Assembly: GCA_963835215.1 (NCBI GenBank)
Contig: CAWIES010000004.1
Coordinates: 186,001 to 250,000 of the forward strand
Reading direction: 5' to 3'
DNA from: Roseiarcus sp963835215
GTDB lineage: Bacteria; Pseudomonadota; Alphaproteobacteria; Rhizobiales; Beijerinckiaceae
Length of the DNA: 64,000 nt
The stretch's first letter is position 1; every line of letters begins with the position of its first letter. The notes beneath the pieces are model-generated. The model saw only the letters and a list, made by a program, of their open reading frames with translations. It searched no databases and was not told where the DNA came from. Shown here in pieces: positions 18,869 to 29,969 of this stretch. Position numbers and translations under genes: made by a program.

Positions 18869-19553
18869 TCACAGCGTAATTGCGATCGCCTCGCGGCCCT
18901 TCGGCGTATCGACGACGCGCATGTTCACATGCTGACCTTCGGCCAGCCGGGAAATGCCGGCCGGAGCGAGGATCGAAATGTGGACGAAGACGTCCTTGCC
19001 GCCGTCGTCGCTCGCCACGAAGCCGAAGCCCTTGGTGTCGTCGAACCACTTGACCTTGCCGCCGAGCTCGACCGCGCTCGCGGGATCGGGCTGCGACGCG
19101 TCGCGGGGGACGCGGCGCATCGCTGAACGAGCGCTGCGGCCGCTCAGCGACGGCGCCGGCGGTGTCGACCTCCATCACCCGCGTCACCTGCGCGCCCTTG
19201 GCGCCGGCGCCGACGGTGACCTTGAGCTTGGCGCCCGCCGGCACCGAGTCGTGGCCCGAGGCGTGTAGCGCGTTGGCGTGCAGGAACGCGTCGCCCTGGC
19301 CATTGGCCAGTTCGACGAAGCCGTAGCCTTTGTCGGCTTTGAACCATTTGACGACCGCGTCGATCGTCGGACCGGTCGGTCCCGCCGGGGCCGGCATGCC
19401 CCCGCCCATCGACGGGGCGCCGCCGAAGCCGCCCCCATCGCCCGGAGGGCCGCCAAAAGCCCGCGGCGTGCGGGTCTTGGGCTCATAAGGCATCGGCCCG
19501 TCATCGTCGAAACCGCGCTTACGAGGCGCCCGAAAGTCTTTACCCTTGCTCAT
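18869..19553 (-). pseudogene. Tandem cold-shock-domain protein, one frameshift as read
   Basis: The start MSKGKDFRAPRKRGF leads into a Gly/Pro-rich linker, then a first cold-shock domain (VVKWFKADKGYGFVEL, GDAFLHANAL). The second domain (GGKVKWFDDTKGFGFVAS, KDVFVHISIL) is in a different frame, with the shift near 19110-19135. Joined, it is a two-CSD RNA/ssDNA-binding protein of about 228 residues, a type usual in Rhizobiales. The second domain retains its RNA-binding aromatic motifs, so the break may be a base-call error. A similar intact gene is at 26991-27581. Confidence 0.8.
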
Positions 19554-20024
19554 GTGAAACGTCTTCTCCGCCCGATTAACTCTTTGATCCGATCCTCAAA
19601 TCAACAGATTCGCCGCCGGCGCGCGAGGCTTGGCCAGCGAAACGTCCCGATGACGCGTGATCGATTGTAAAGTGAGGAAGCATGCTCCGTGCTTCAGCCG
19701 ACGAATGGGGAGACGAACCGCTCACACGTCGCTTCCCGCCTCGGCGCCCCTATGGCGCTTCGAGACCGCCCAGACACTCGCTTCGCCTGCCGTTTGCGTG
19801 GGGGCGGACCACATCCAAGACACTTCGTCCGCCTCATCCAAACCCGGCCGGCCACAGCGCGGCGGCAATACTTCAGGCCCTATCGTAACCTATCCGCCAC
19901 AAATCCGCCAGACCGTCTGTTGAGCATTCGCGCCTGAATGTAACGCACTTTTTATGTGCATCGCACGCGCGCCCGGCAAGCGGGCGGGACCAGACGCTGA
20001 GCCGTTCGACCGGCTTTCGCCAGG
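19554..20024. other. Intergenic region, no gene supported
   Basis: About 470 bases. Three short overlapping plus-strand ORFs exist (19657-19937), but none has a ribosome-binding site, a known motif or the GC3 pattern of nearby genes. The left end must hold the promoter and leader of the minus-strand cold-shock gene. Confidence 0.4.
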
Positions 20025-20276
20025 TCAATCCGGCGCCTTGCAGGGCGAAAGGAGGACCGTGCGTCCCTTGATCGAGCCGGTCGTCGCGTAGTCGATCACG
20101 TTGAGGCGGTTTGCCGCTTGTCCGTCAGTTTCGCCGGCCAGGCGCACGGCGCGCGGCGCATTCGCCTCGGCGAATTGCTGCGCGCGCTCGCCAACCACCA
20201 GACAAATGCCGGCGATCGCCATTGCGGCGACGGCGGTGAATTCCAGCCGCCTCAGCCAGCCCAGCCAGTCGAACAT
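20025..20276 (-). CDS. Small membrane-anchored hypothetical protein
   Basis: An 83-residue protein starting MFDWLGWLRRLEF, with one hydrophobic helix (AVAAMAIAGICLVVGERA) followed by a hydrophilic tail that would lie in the periplasm if the N-terminal Arg residues stay inside. An alternative start five codons earlier (20291) is possible. I do not recognise a family. It is 93 bp downstream of nothing obvious and precedes the parE 3' end on the same strand. Confidence 0.5.
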   Translation of the reverse strand: MFDWLGWLRRLEFTAVAAMAIAGICLVVGERAQQFAEANAPRAVRLAGETDGQAANRLNVIDYATTGSIKGRTVLLSPCKAPD

Positions 20277-20368
20277 GATCGAACTCTCCACGCGCGGCGA
20301 CGAATTCGCTCTTCCTCGCCAGCGTGAACCTTACGTTCGGTAGGGTAAAAGAATCCTTGCCGGCGCCG

Positions 20369-22399
<2,031 letters not shown>

Positions 22400-22488
22400 T
22401 CGTTTTGCCGCGTCTGATTCGGGAGAGCGCTAGGATATCACGGCTGGCGGGCGAGCGAGAAAAGAACGCAAAGCTCCGAGGCGCGGCC

Positions 22489-23670
22489 TCAAGGCAGGCG
22501 CGGCGCCGTAGGTTCGCCCTGACGCCATTCCAACACCACGACCTTGCCCTTCTCGACGGTGAGCGCGAGATCGCCGCGCTTGAGCTCCAGCGCGCGCTCG
22601 CCAAACAGCTTGCGCCGCCAGCCGTGCAGCGTCTGCACGTCGGCTTGGTCGTCGGCGGCGATCGCCTCAAGCTCCTCGACGGTCGCGATCATCTTGCTCG
22701 CGACGCCGCTCTCGTCGCTGACCTGGCGCAGCAACACCTTCAACAGCTCGACCGTCGCCGCCGAGCCGCCGCCATTGCGCCGCTCCCGCTGCAGGCGCGG
22801 CAGGGTGTGCGGGTCGCGCGCCAATCCACGCTCGATGGCGGCGAGGATCTCATCGCCGGCCTTCGAGCGTTCCATGCCGCGCGGAAACGCGCGTAAGTCC
22901 CCCAGCGCTTCGCGCGTGCGCGGCGCGGCGAGCGCCACTTCGATCAGCACGTCGTCTTTCAGCACCCGCGAGCGCGGCACGTCGCGGCTCTGCGCCTCGG
23001 ATTCGCGCCAGGCGGCAAGATCCATCAGCACGGCGAGGTCGCGCGGCTTGCGCGCTCTGGTCTTGAAACGCTCCCAGGCCTGCTCGGGGTTCTGCTCGTA
23101 GGTGGCCGCCGAGGTCAGCACCTTCATCTCGTCTTCGAGCCAGGAGCGTCGACCCGATTTCTCGAGCTGGGCGACCAGCGCGCGGTAGACGTCGCGCAAA
23201 TAGGTGACGTCGCCGATCGCGTAGTCGATCTGCGCCTGGGCGAGCGGGCGGCGCGCCCAGTCGGTGAAGCGCGAGGACTTGTCGATCGCCGCCTTGCACA
23301 CGGACTGCACCAGCTCGCTGTAGGAAACCTGGTCGCCATAGCCGCACACCATCGCCGCGACCTGAGTGTCGAACATTGGCGCGGGCACCAGCCCGGCGAG
23401 CTTCCAGAAGATTTCCACGTCCTGGCGCGCCGCATGAAAGACCTTGACGACGTTCGGGTCGGCCATCAGCGCCAGCAAGGGCGCGAGATCGAGGCCGGGG
23501 GCGAGCGCGTCGATCGCCAGCGCCTCGTCGTCGGAGGCGACCTGAACAACACACAGGATCGGCCAGAACGTGGTCTCGCGCAGGAACTCGGTGTCCACCG
23601 TGACGAAGGGATGGCGGGCAAAGCGCTGACAGGCGAGCGCCAGCTCCGACGTCGTCGTGATCAAAGACAC
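22489..23670 (-). CDS. rnd: Ribonuclease D
   Basis: A 3'-5' exoribonuclease (DEDDy family) for tRNA maturation. The catalytic acidic residues appear in VTVDTEFLRE (Exo I), FHAARQDVEIFW (Exo II) and IDYAIGDVTYLRDVY (Exo III). HRDC-like regions make up the C-terminal half. From the GTG at 23668-23670 the protein has 393 residues; a TTG at 23677-23679, overlapping the stop of the upstream hydrolase gene (TTGA), is an alternative. The frame is open much further upstream but that part is antisense to nothing conserved and overlaps the hydrolase. Confidence 0.93.
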   Translation of the reverse strand: MSLITTTSELALACQRFARHPFVTVDTEFLRETTFWPILCVVQVASDDEALAIDALAPGLDLAPLLALMADPNVVKVFHAARQDVEIFWKLAGLVPAPMFDTQVAAMVCGYGDQVSYSELVQSVCKAAIDKSSRFTDWARRPLAQAQIDYAIGDVTYLRDVYRALVAQLEKSGRRSWLEDEMKVLTSAATYEQNPEQAWERFKTRARKPRDLAVLMDLAAWRESEAQSRDVPRSRVLKDDVLIEVALAAPRTREALGDLRAFPRGMERSKAGDEILAAIERGLARDPHTLPRLQRERRNGGGSAATVELLKVLLRQVSDESGVASKMIATVEELEAIAADDQADVQTLHGWRRKLFGERALELKRGDLALTVEKGKVVVLEWRQGEPTAPRLP

Positions 23671-23675
23671 AGATT

Positions 23676-24380
23676 TCAACCTTTGGCGGGCGGCGAACTC
23701 TTGGCGCGATCCTTGCGCGCAGGCGCTGGCGCGTGGCGCGGCATGCCCAGACGCTTGTCGAGATAGGCGCCGACCGTCTCCTGCAGATCTTCCATGCAGT
23801 CCTCGAAGAAGTGGTTGGCGTTGGCGATCACCGCATGCTCGATGGCGATGCCCTTCTGGGTCTTCAGCTTCTCGATTAGCGCCTGCACCTCTTTGAGCGG
23901 CGCGACGCGATCCTTGTCGCCGTGAACGAACAGGCCCGAAGACGGGCAGGGGGCAAGGAAGCTGAAGTCGAAACGGTTGGCCGGCGGCGCAATCGAGATG
24001 AAGCCCTCGATCTCCGGCCGGCGCATCAAGAGCTGCATGCCGATCCACGAGCCGAAGGAAACGCCGGCGATCCAGCAGGCGCGCGCTTCGGGACTGATCG
24101 ACTGCGCCCAGTCGAGCGCGGAAGCAGCGTCCGACAATTCGCCCTGACCGTGGTCGAAGGCGCCCTGCGAGCGGCCGACCCCGCGAAAGTTGAAGCGCAG
24201 CACCGAGAAGCCGCGTTCGGCGAACGCGTAATAGGTGTTGTAGACGATCTGGTTGTTCATCGTCCCGCCGAACTGAGGATGCGGGTGGAGCACCACCGCG
24301 ATCGGCGCCCCGCGCTGTTTGGCGGGATGGAACCGGCCCTCCAGCCGACCGGCTGGGCCGTTGAAAAACACTTCAGGCAT
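23676..24380 (-). CDS. Alpha/beta hydrolase (YfhR/dienelactone-hydrolase-like)
   Basis: A 234-residue alpha/beta-hydrolase of a type common in alphaproteobacteria. It has the HPHPQFGGTMNN oxyanion region, the nucleophile elbow GVSFGS, an acid in HGDKDRV and a late histidine in NANHFFEDC that complete the Ser-Asp-His triad. The C-terminus is a Lys/Pro-rich tail. The substrate is unknown. Its stop codon overlaps the possible TTG start of rnd, so the two form a minus-strand pair. Confidence 0.88.
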   Translation of the reverse strand: MPEVFFNGPAGRLEGRFHPAKQRGAPIAVVLHPHPQFGGTMNNQIVYNTYYAFAERGFSVLRFNFRGVGRSQGAFDHGQGELSDAASALDWAQSISPEARACWIAGVSFGSWIGMQLLMRRPEIEGFISIAPPANRFDFSFLAPCPSSGLFVHGDKDRVAPLKEVQALIEKLKTQKGIAIEHAVIANANHFFEDCMEDLQETVGAYLDKRLGMPRHAPAPARKDRAKSSPPAKG

Positions 24381-24607
24381 TGCGTCTCCAAAGGACCACT
24401 CGTCCCGCCCCTCGACCGCGGGCTCGCTTCGGGCCTAGCCTTGCGGCCGGAGAAGCGCGCGCGTATGTGTCAAACGCTCGGGAAGGGCGCGGAAAGGGCC
24501 ACATAGCACGTCCCGCCCCGTCAATTGCAAGGATAAAACGCATCCTGACGCCGTCCGCGCCTAGGCGCGGCGGCGACCGAGTTTTCAAGCTTCGGATCCC
24601 GCAAGGC

Positions 24608-25828
24608 ATGGCGTTCGCCGACAATCCACGCGTCTATCTCGACTACAACGCCACCGCGCCGTTGCGTCCCGAAGCGCGCGCCGCGACGATTGTCGCGCTC
24701 GATTGCCTCGGCAACGCCTCCTCAATCCACGCCGAAGGGCGCGCTGCGCGGGCAATCGTCGAGGAGGCGCGCCGCGCGGTCGCCGAACTTACCGGCGCGC
24801 CGGTGCGCTCGGTCGTCTTCGTCTCGGGCGGCAGCGAGGGGGCCAATTTGGCGCTGACGCCGGCGATCCACCGCGCCGGGTCGCGGGGGCCGCTGACGCG
24901 GCTGATCCTTGGCGCGGGCGAGCATCCCAGCGTGCTGCGCGGCCATCGCTTCGCGCCCGAAGCGACTTCGCTCGCCCCGCTCGACGAAGAGGGGCGCCTC
25001 GATCTCGAGGCGCTTGCCGATCTCATCGCGCGCGGCGAGGGCGCGCCGATGCTGGCGCTGCAAGGCGCCAACAACGAGACTGGCGTGCTGCAACCGGTCG
25101 CCGAGGCGGCGGCGCTGATCCACGCAGCGGACGGCGTTCTGGTGTGCGACGCCGTGCAGCTTCCCGGCCGGGTCGATCTGACCGCTGCGACTGCGGGGGC
25201 CGATTTCCTCATCCTGTCGGCGCACAAGTTCGGCGGCCCCAAGGGGGCGGGGGCGCTGATCGCAACCCGCGCCGAGCTCGCGATCGGCGCGCCGCTGCTG
25301 CGCGGGGGTGGCCAGGAGGGCGGCGCGCGCGCCGGAACCGAGAACGTCGCGGCGATCGCCGGCTTTGGCGCGGCGGCGCGCCTTGCCTCTTCCGAGGCCG
25401 GGCGCGAGGGGGCGCGCCTTGGGCTTTTGCGCGATCGTCTCGCCGAACGGGCGCTCGCCCTTGCGCCGGACGCGACGATCTTCGGCGCGGGCGCGCCGCG
25501 CCTGCCCAACACCCTTGCTTTTGCAATGCCCGGCGTCGCCGCCTCAACCTTGCTGATCGCCCTCGATCTTGCCGGCGTCGCCGTCTCGTCGGGGTCGGCC
25601 TGCTCGTCCGGCAAGGTCACGCCCTCGCATGTCCTGGCGGCGATGGGGGTCGCTCCCGAGCTTTCCGCAGGGGCCATTCGGCTCAGCCTCGGCTGGGCCT
25701 CGAGCGAGGCCGACGTCGAGCGGTTCGCCGCCGCCTTCGCCGCCGCCCTGACCGGGCTGCGCCGCCAGCGCGGCGCCCTCGCCAACACGGAATCGTCGGT
25801 TGCGCGCCGCCCCTCCGCCGATGCATAG
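24608..25828 (+). CDS. Cysteine desulfurase (NifS/IscS family)
   Basis: A PLP enzyme that takes sulfur from cysteine for Fe-S clusters or thio-modification. From the ATG at 24608 (MAFADNPRVYLDYNATAPL) it has 406 residues. Key segments are GNASSIHAEGR, QGANNETGVLQP, the Schiff-base lysine in LSAHKFGGPKGAGAL, and the active-site Cys loop SSGSACSSGKVTPSHVL. The frame is open upstream to 24380 but without conservation. Many alphaproteobacteria place this class upstream of the suf operon; here no suf gene follows, so its partner pathway is not clear. Confidence 0.92.
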   Translation: MAFADNPRVYLDYNATAPLRPEARAATIVALDCLGNASSIHAEGRAARAIVEEARRAVAELTGAPVRSVVFVSGGSEGANLALTPAIHRAGSRGPLTRLILGAGEHPSVLRGHRFAPEATSLAPLDEEGRLDLEALADLIARGEGAPMLALQGANNETGVLQPVAEAAALIHAADGVLVCDAVQLPGRVDLTAATAGADFLILSAHKFGGPKGAGALIATRAELAIGAPLLRGGGQEGGARAGTENVAAIAGFGAAARLASSEAGREGARLGLLRDRLAERALALAPDATIFGAGAPRLPNTLAFAMPGVAASTLLIALDLAGVAVSSGSACSSGKVTPSHVLAAMGVAPELSAGAIRLSLGWASSEADVERFAAAFAAALTGLRRQRGALANTESSVARRPSADA

Positions 25829-25889
25829 ATGTGGGAATGGAATCGCGCGCCCCCACTGGGCCCGCGCTCTGCTACACGAGGAGGCGTCG

Positions 25890-26226
25890 ATGGTCCGTTC
25901 GCTCACCACCTGCTTTGCCGCCGCGCTGGGGCTCGCCCTGGCTGGCTCGAGCCGCCGACGCCCAGACGCTCCCCCATCGCCATATGCACCACTATTCCAA
26001 CGTCGTGCATCCGGGCGACATCGTCGTCCACGCCGGCCGCTCCTATCTCGATCCGGGCCCGGCGGTGTGGAGCGAGGTCGGCAACGGCAATCGCTACGTT
26101 GGCGACACCACGCCCTATTCCATGATGGATTTTGGCGGGGCCATGGCGGCGCGCCCAGGTAGCTTCGAGGTGCTCCCGAGCCGCTTCAATCCGCCCGGCC
26201 GGTCGGACCCGCTGTTCGTCTTCTAA
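25890..26226 (+). pseudogene. Small secreted protein, one frameshift as read
   Basis: The frame from the ATG at 25890 encodes a signal peptide (MVRSLTTCFAAALGLALAG). The frame then shifts at about 25948-25953 to AADAQTLPHRHMHHYSNV, with a mature domain containing HPGDIVVHAGRSYLDPGP, WSEVGNGNRYVGDTT and a C-terminus SDPLFVF. Removing one base joins the two parts into a secreted protein of about 111 residues with a His-rich start. I do not recognise the family. The cleavage-like AADAQ junction supports one original gene. Confidence 0.6.
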
Positions 26227-26333
26227 GGGCGCCTTGCGCCACGCTTCGCCCGCGCGGCTTGATTCGCCGCGCCTGGGGGTGTAGGAGGCGCGCAACCCCA
26301 GACAATCCCGTTTCGCCCCTTAAGGGAGCATTC

Positions 26334-26729
26334 ATGGCTCGCGTCACCGTGGAAGATTGCATCGACAAGGTCGATAACCGTTTCGATCTCGTCCTCTTGG
26401 CCAGCCATCGCGCCCGCGCGGTGTCTTCGGGCGCGCAAATCTATGTGGCGCGCGACAACGACAAGAACCCGGTCGTCGCGCTGCGCGAGATCGCCGACAG
26501 CAAGCTCGCCCCCGACGACCTCAGGGAAGATCTCATTCACGCGCTGCAAAAGCACGTCGAAGTCGACGAGCCGGAGGCCGAGGCCGCGCCGCCGATGATT
26601 CACGCCGCAGCTTCGGTCGAGGCCGACCCGGGCGCCGAAGCGACGTTCGATCGCATGACCGAAGAAGACTTGCTGCGCGGACTCGAAGGCATGGCGCCTC
26701 CGCCCGAGCCCGAAGAAGAGAGCGAGTAA
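26334..26729 (+). CDS. rpoZ: RNA polymerase omega subunit
   Basis: A 131-residue omega subunit that helps assemble RNA polymerase and carries part of the ppGpp site. The start MARVTVEDCIDKVDNRFDL and the following VLLASHRARAVSSG are characteristic. The acidic C-terminal extension (EPEEESE) is usual in Rhizobiales. The ATG follows AAGGGAGCATTC, a good ribosome-binding site. It is a single-gene transcript ended by the hairpin at 26807. Confidence 0.97.
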   Translation: MARVTVEDCIDKVDNRFDLVLLASHRARAVSSGAQIYVARDNDKNPVVALREIADSKLAPDDLREDLIHALQKHVEVDEPEAEAAPPMIHAAASVEADPGAEATFDRMTEEDLLRGLEGMAPPPEPEEESE

Positions 26730-26806
26730 GCGCCATTCGCCTAAGCGCGAGTGTGTGACGCTCATTGCATTTGCGGCGCCGCGAAGCGCCGTCTATCCAC
26801 AACGTT

Positions 26807-26849
26807 CGAGAGCGGCCGTGCGATTTCGCTAGGCCGCTCTCGCCGTTTT
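26807..26849 (+). terminator. Intrinsic terminator after rpoZ
   Basis: A perfect 11-bp inverted repeat CGAGAGCGGCC / GGCCGCTCTCG (26807-26817 and 26832-26842) encloses a 14-base loop and is followed by CCGTTTT. It lies 77 bp past the rpoZ stop. This is the clearest Rho-independent terminator in the window. Confidence 0.75.
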
Positions 26850-26990
26850 GATATCCTCCAAAGCGAGAATCACTTGCGCAATCTTCGTCGTCGATGAAAC
26901 GGAGCCAGGCGGACCGCTCCCTTCTTCAACGGCGCAAGGCGTTCTCAGATGCGGCGATCGCGTCGGCGCATGCGTCGTTTGGGGGCCACC

Positions 26991-27581
26991 GTGAGCGAAG
27001 AAGTTCTCAAGAGCGTGCCGGCGTTTCCCGGCGAAAGCGAAGCCTTACCTGAAGAACGTCCTGCCGGCCTGGTCGAAGTCGCCGGCCGCGTCAAATGGTT
27101 CGACGTTTCCAAGGGCTACGGCTTCATCATTCCCGACACTGGCGAAAGCGACGTGCTGATCCACGTCACCGTGCTGCGGCGCGATGGCTTTCAGACGATT
27201 TACGAAGGCGCGCGCATCGTCGCCGAGGCCCAGCGACGCGAAAAGGGCCTGCAGGTGTTTCGCGTCCTCTCGGTCACGCCGGGCGAGGGGACGGTGAACG
27301 CGCAGATCGCGCCCACGCGCCTGCGCGCGCAGGCCGCCAGCGTCGGCGGCTTCGAGATCGTCGTCGTCAAATGGTTCAATCGCGCGCGCGGCTTCGGCTT
27401 CCTGACGCGCGGCGAGGGCACCGAGGACATCTTCGTTCATATGGAAACGCTTCGCCGCTACGGCTTCGCCGACCCGCAGCCGGGCGACACCATGTTGGCG
27501 CGCTTCGGGCCGGGTCCCAAAGGGTTGCTCGCCGCCGAAGTGCGACCGCTAGACGGCGCGCGTGGCCATTCCTCGCATTGA
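26991..27581 (+). CDS. Tandem cold-shock-domain protein
   Basis: An intact two-CSD protein, 196 residues from the GTG at 26991 (MSEEVLKSV); an ATG at 26949 gives a basic 14-residue extension that is probably not translated. The first domain is GRVKWFDVSKGYGFIIP with DVLIHVTVL, the second VVKWFNRARGFGFLTR with DIFVHMETLRRYGF. Both have RNP1- and RNP2-like aromatic motifs for single-stranded nucleic acid. Likely role: RNA chaperone or regulator. It overlaps the DUF192 gene by 20 bp. Confidence 0.9.
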   Translation: MSEEVLKSVPAFPGESEALPEERPAGLVEVAGRVKWFDVSKGYGFIIPDTGESDVLIHVTVLRRDGFQTIYEGARIVAEAQRREKGLQVFRVLSVTPGEGTVNAQIAPTRLRAQAASVGGFEIVVVKWFNRARGFGFLTRGEGTEDIFVHMETLRRYGFADPQPGDTMLARFGPGPKGLLAAEVRPLDGARGHSSH

Positions 27582-28080
27582 CCGCTCGCGGGCAGAGCGC
27601 GGCGTGAAGGGCGCGATTTTGCGCCGCTGCTTCGCGGTCGCGCTCGCCGCCCTCGCTTGGGTGTTCCTTGCTTCGCTGAGCGGGGCGCCCGCGCGCGCCG
27701 ATGCGCTGCAAACCCTGACCATCCACACATCCACCGGCGATCATGTCTTCTCGGTCGAGATTGCCGCCACGTCGGCGACGCGCGAGACCGGCCTGATGAA
27801 CCGCCGCTTCATGCCGATGGACCGCGGCATGCTGTTCGAATTCGAACGCGATGGGCCGCTCGCGTTCTGGATGAAGAACACTTACATCCCGCTCGACATG
27901 ATCTTCATCACGCGCAGCGGCAAGGTCACCCGCGTCGTCGATCGCGCCGAGCCACTCTCCGAAACGGTCATTCCCTCGGGCGGTCCCTGCGCGGCGGTGC
28001 TCGAGCTCAATGGCGGGGTCGCCGCCGCGATTGGCCTCAAGCCGGGTGATCAGGTTACGCACCCCTTCTTTGCCCACTGA
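27562..28080 (+). CDS. DUF192 family exported protein
   Basis: A 172-residue protein with a long N-terminal signal peptide ending about ARADA, then the DUF192 domain: ETGLMNRRFMP, GMLFEFERDGPLAFWMKNTYIPLDMIFI, and AVLELNGGVAA. The family is a small beta-barrel of unknown function, usually exported. The start GTG at 27562 overlaps the cold-shock gene; a GTG 15 codons later, just before the hydrophobic core, is a reasonable alternative. The cold-shock/DUF192 order recurs in Rhizobiales. Confidence 0.9.
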   Translation: MAIPRIDRSRAERGVKGAILRRCFAVALAALAWVFLASLSGAPARADALQTLTIHTSTGDHVFSVEIAATSATRETGLMNRRFMPMDRGMLFEFERDGPLAFWMKNTYIPLDMIFITRSGKVTRVVDRAEPLSETVIPSGGPCAAVLELNGGVAAAIGLKPGDQVTHPFFAH

Positions 28081-28152
28081 GGGGCGCCAAGGCTGCGCCA
28101 AACGGGCGCCTGCGTTGCATCCTGCGCTGGGCTTGCTACAGTCCTCGATGAA

Positions 28153-29265
28153 ATGACGTCGGCGACGCGAGCGCGTCGTGGCGCAAGGAGTTCACTTTTG
28201 GCTCATTCGGGGTTGAGCCCGGATGCAGCGCGCGCACCGCATGGCGCAGCGCACTCCGGCCGACCGGGCTCGGAGCGCGCCGCGCCGCGCGGTCCCTACG
28301 CCGCGTTGGATTTGGGCACGAACAATTGCCGCCTGCTGGTGGCCCGCCCGACCGCGGACGGGTTTCGCGTCATCGACGCGTTTTCACGCGTCGTTCGCCT
28401 CGGCGAGGGCCTGTCGCAGAGCGGCCGGCTTGGCGAGCCCGCGATCGCGCGCACAATCGAAGCCTTACGCGTTTGCCGCGACAAGATGGCCGCGCGCGAT
28501 GTTTCGCGGGCGCGCCTGATCGCCACCGAAGCGTGCCGCGCCGCCGAAAATGGCGCCGCCTTCCTCGAACGGGTGCGCGAACAGCTCGGGCTCAAACTGG
28601 AGATCGTCGATCGCGAAACCGAGGCGGCGCTGGCAGTGGCCGGCTGCGGCGAACTCGCCGACCGCGACGCGGAATCGATCGTCCTCTTCGATATCGGCGG
28701 CGGCTCGTCGGAAATCATCTGGCTGATGCGCGACGGTTCGGCGGCCTTCCGTATCCAGGCGTGGGAATCGCTGCGCCTGGGCGTCGTCTCGCTCGCTGAG
28801 AAATTCGGCGGCGACGAGGTCGCGCCCGAGGTGTTCGCGGCGATGACGCGCCATGTCGCCGACGCGCTTCAGCCTTTCGCCGCTCAGGTCGCCAATCAGC
28901 AGCGTTGCGGGCGCTTCCACCTGCTTGGCACCTCGGGCACGGTGACGACCATCGCCGGCGTGCATCTCAACCTGCCGCGCTACGATCGTCGCGCCGTCGA
29001 CGGCCTGTGGCTGACCAGCGCCGAAGTCGACGCCACCGTGTCGCGGCTGAAGGCTATGAGCTACGCCGAGCGCGCCGCCAACGCCTGCATCGGCCAGGAG
29101 CGCGCCGATCTGGTGCTGGCGGGCTGCGCCATCCTCGAGGCGATCCGTGGCCATTTTCCCGCCGAGCGCATTCGCATCGCCGATCGCGGCCTGCGCGAGG
29201 GCATGCTGACGCAGATGATGCGCGCCGACCGTGTCGGGGCTTACGCGCCCGCAGTGGGCCGCTGA
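28153..29265 (+). CDS. ppx: Exopolyphosphatase / pppGpp phosphatase family protein (Ppx/GppA)
   Basis: A 370-residue member of the ASKHA phosphotransferase fold. The N-terminal phosphate loop is AALDLGTNNCRLLVA, the second is IVLFDIGGGSSEIIW, and TEACRAAENG and LLGTSGTVTTIAGVH complete the family pattern. Members hydrolyse polyphosphate or convert pppGpp to ppGpp; which of the two applies is not decided by the sequence. The first 45 residues are Arg/Ala-rich and may not all be translated. It is adjacent to rlmE, as in many Rhizobiales. Confidence 0.92.
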   Translation: MTSATRARRGARSSLLAHSGLSPDAARAPHGAAHSGRPGSERAAPRGPYAALDLGTNNCRLLVARPTADGFRVIDAFSRVVRLGEGLSQSGRLGEPAIARTIEALRVCRDKMAARDVSRARLIATEACRAAENGAAFLERVREQLGLKLEIVDRETEAALAVAGCGELADRDAESIVLFDIGGGSSEIIWLMRDGSAAFRIQAWESLRLGVVSLAEKFGGDEVAPEVFAAMTRHVADALQPFAAQVANQQRCGRFHLLGTSGTVTTIAGVHLNLPRYDRRAVDGLWLTSAEVDATVSRLKAMSYAERAANACIGQERADLVLAGCAILEAIRGHFPAERIRIADRGLREGMLTQMMRADRVGAYAPAVGR

Positions 29266-29266
29266 C

Positions 29267-29965
29267 GTGGCCGGCGGGGGATCGGGACATGAGGGCGGAC
29301 GGGCGCTCAAGACGCGCGTGCGCACGGCGCGCAAGCGCACGCTCGCGTCGACCTTGTGGCTCGAACGCCAGCTCAACGATCCGTTCGTCGCGCAGGCGCG
29401 GCGCGAAGGCTATCGCTCGCGCGCCGCCTACAAGCTGCTTGAGATTGCCGAGAAGCGGCATCTGTTCCGGCGCGGCGCGCGCATCGTCGATCTTGGCGCT
29501 GCGCCCGGCGGCTGGAGCCAGGTCGCGGCGGCTGCGGTCGGCACGGCCGAAGGCAAGGGCAGGGTGATCGCGATCGATCTTCTGGAAATGGACCCGATCG
29601 CCGGCGTCGAATTCAAGCAGATGGATTTTCACGATCCCGACGCGCCCGAACGCTTGCGCGAATGGCTCGGTGGCCTCGCCGACGGGGTGATGTCGGACAT
29701 GGCGGCCAACGCCACCGGCCACCGCAAGACCGATCACTTACGCATCGTCGGCCTCGCCGAACTCGCCATCGACTTTGCTTGCTCGGTGCTGGCGCCGGGC
29801 GGATTCTTCCTCGCCAAGGTGCTGCAGGGCGGCTCGGAGGGCGAAGTCCTGGCGCGGCTCAAGCGCGATTTCGCCTCCGTGCGCCACCTCAAGCCCAAGG
29901 CCAGCCGCGCCGACAGCGCCGAGCTCTACGTGCTGGCGACCGGCTTTCGCGGCGAGCCGAAATAG
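29267..29965 (+). CDS. rlmE: 23S rRNA 2'-O-methyltransferase RlmE (FtsJ/RrmJ)
   Basis: Methylates the 2'-O of U2552 in 23S rRNA using SAM. The SAM motif is VDLGAAPGGWSQVAA. The K-D-K-E catalytic tetrad fits the lysine in YRSRAAYKLLEI, the Asp in VMSDMAANATGH, the Lys in FFLAKVLQGG and a Glu near SAELYVLATGF. The GTG at 29267 lies one base after the ppx stop; the frame is open 12 codons further inside ppx. It has about 232 residues with a short basic N-terminal extension. Confidence 0.95.
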   Translation: MAGGGSGHEGGRALKTRVRTARKRTLASTLWLERQLNDPFVAQARREGYRSRAAYKLLEIAEKRHLFRRGARIVDLGAAPGGWSQVAAAAVGTAEGKGRVIAIDLLEMDPIAGVEFKQMDFHDPDAPERLREWLGGLADGVMSDMAANATGHRKTDHLRIVGLAELAIDFACSVLAPGGFFLAKVLQGGSEGEVLARLKRDFASVRHLKPKASRADSAELYVLATGFRGEPK

Positions 29966-29969
29966 CGCC

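Noticed and set aside
24703..26226. 507-codon ORF in the third frame of the cysteine desulfurase
   Set aside because: Only its last 90 or so codons are real (the frameshifted secreted protein); the rest is a shadow of the desulfurase gene.
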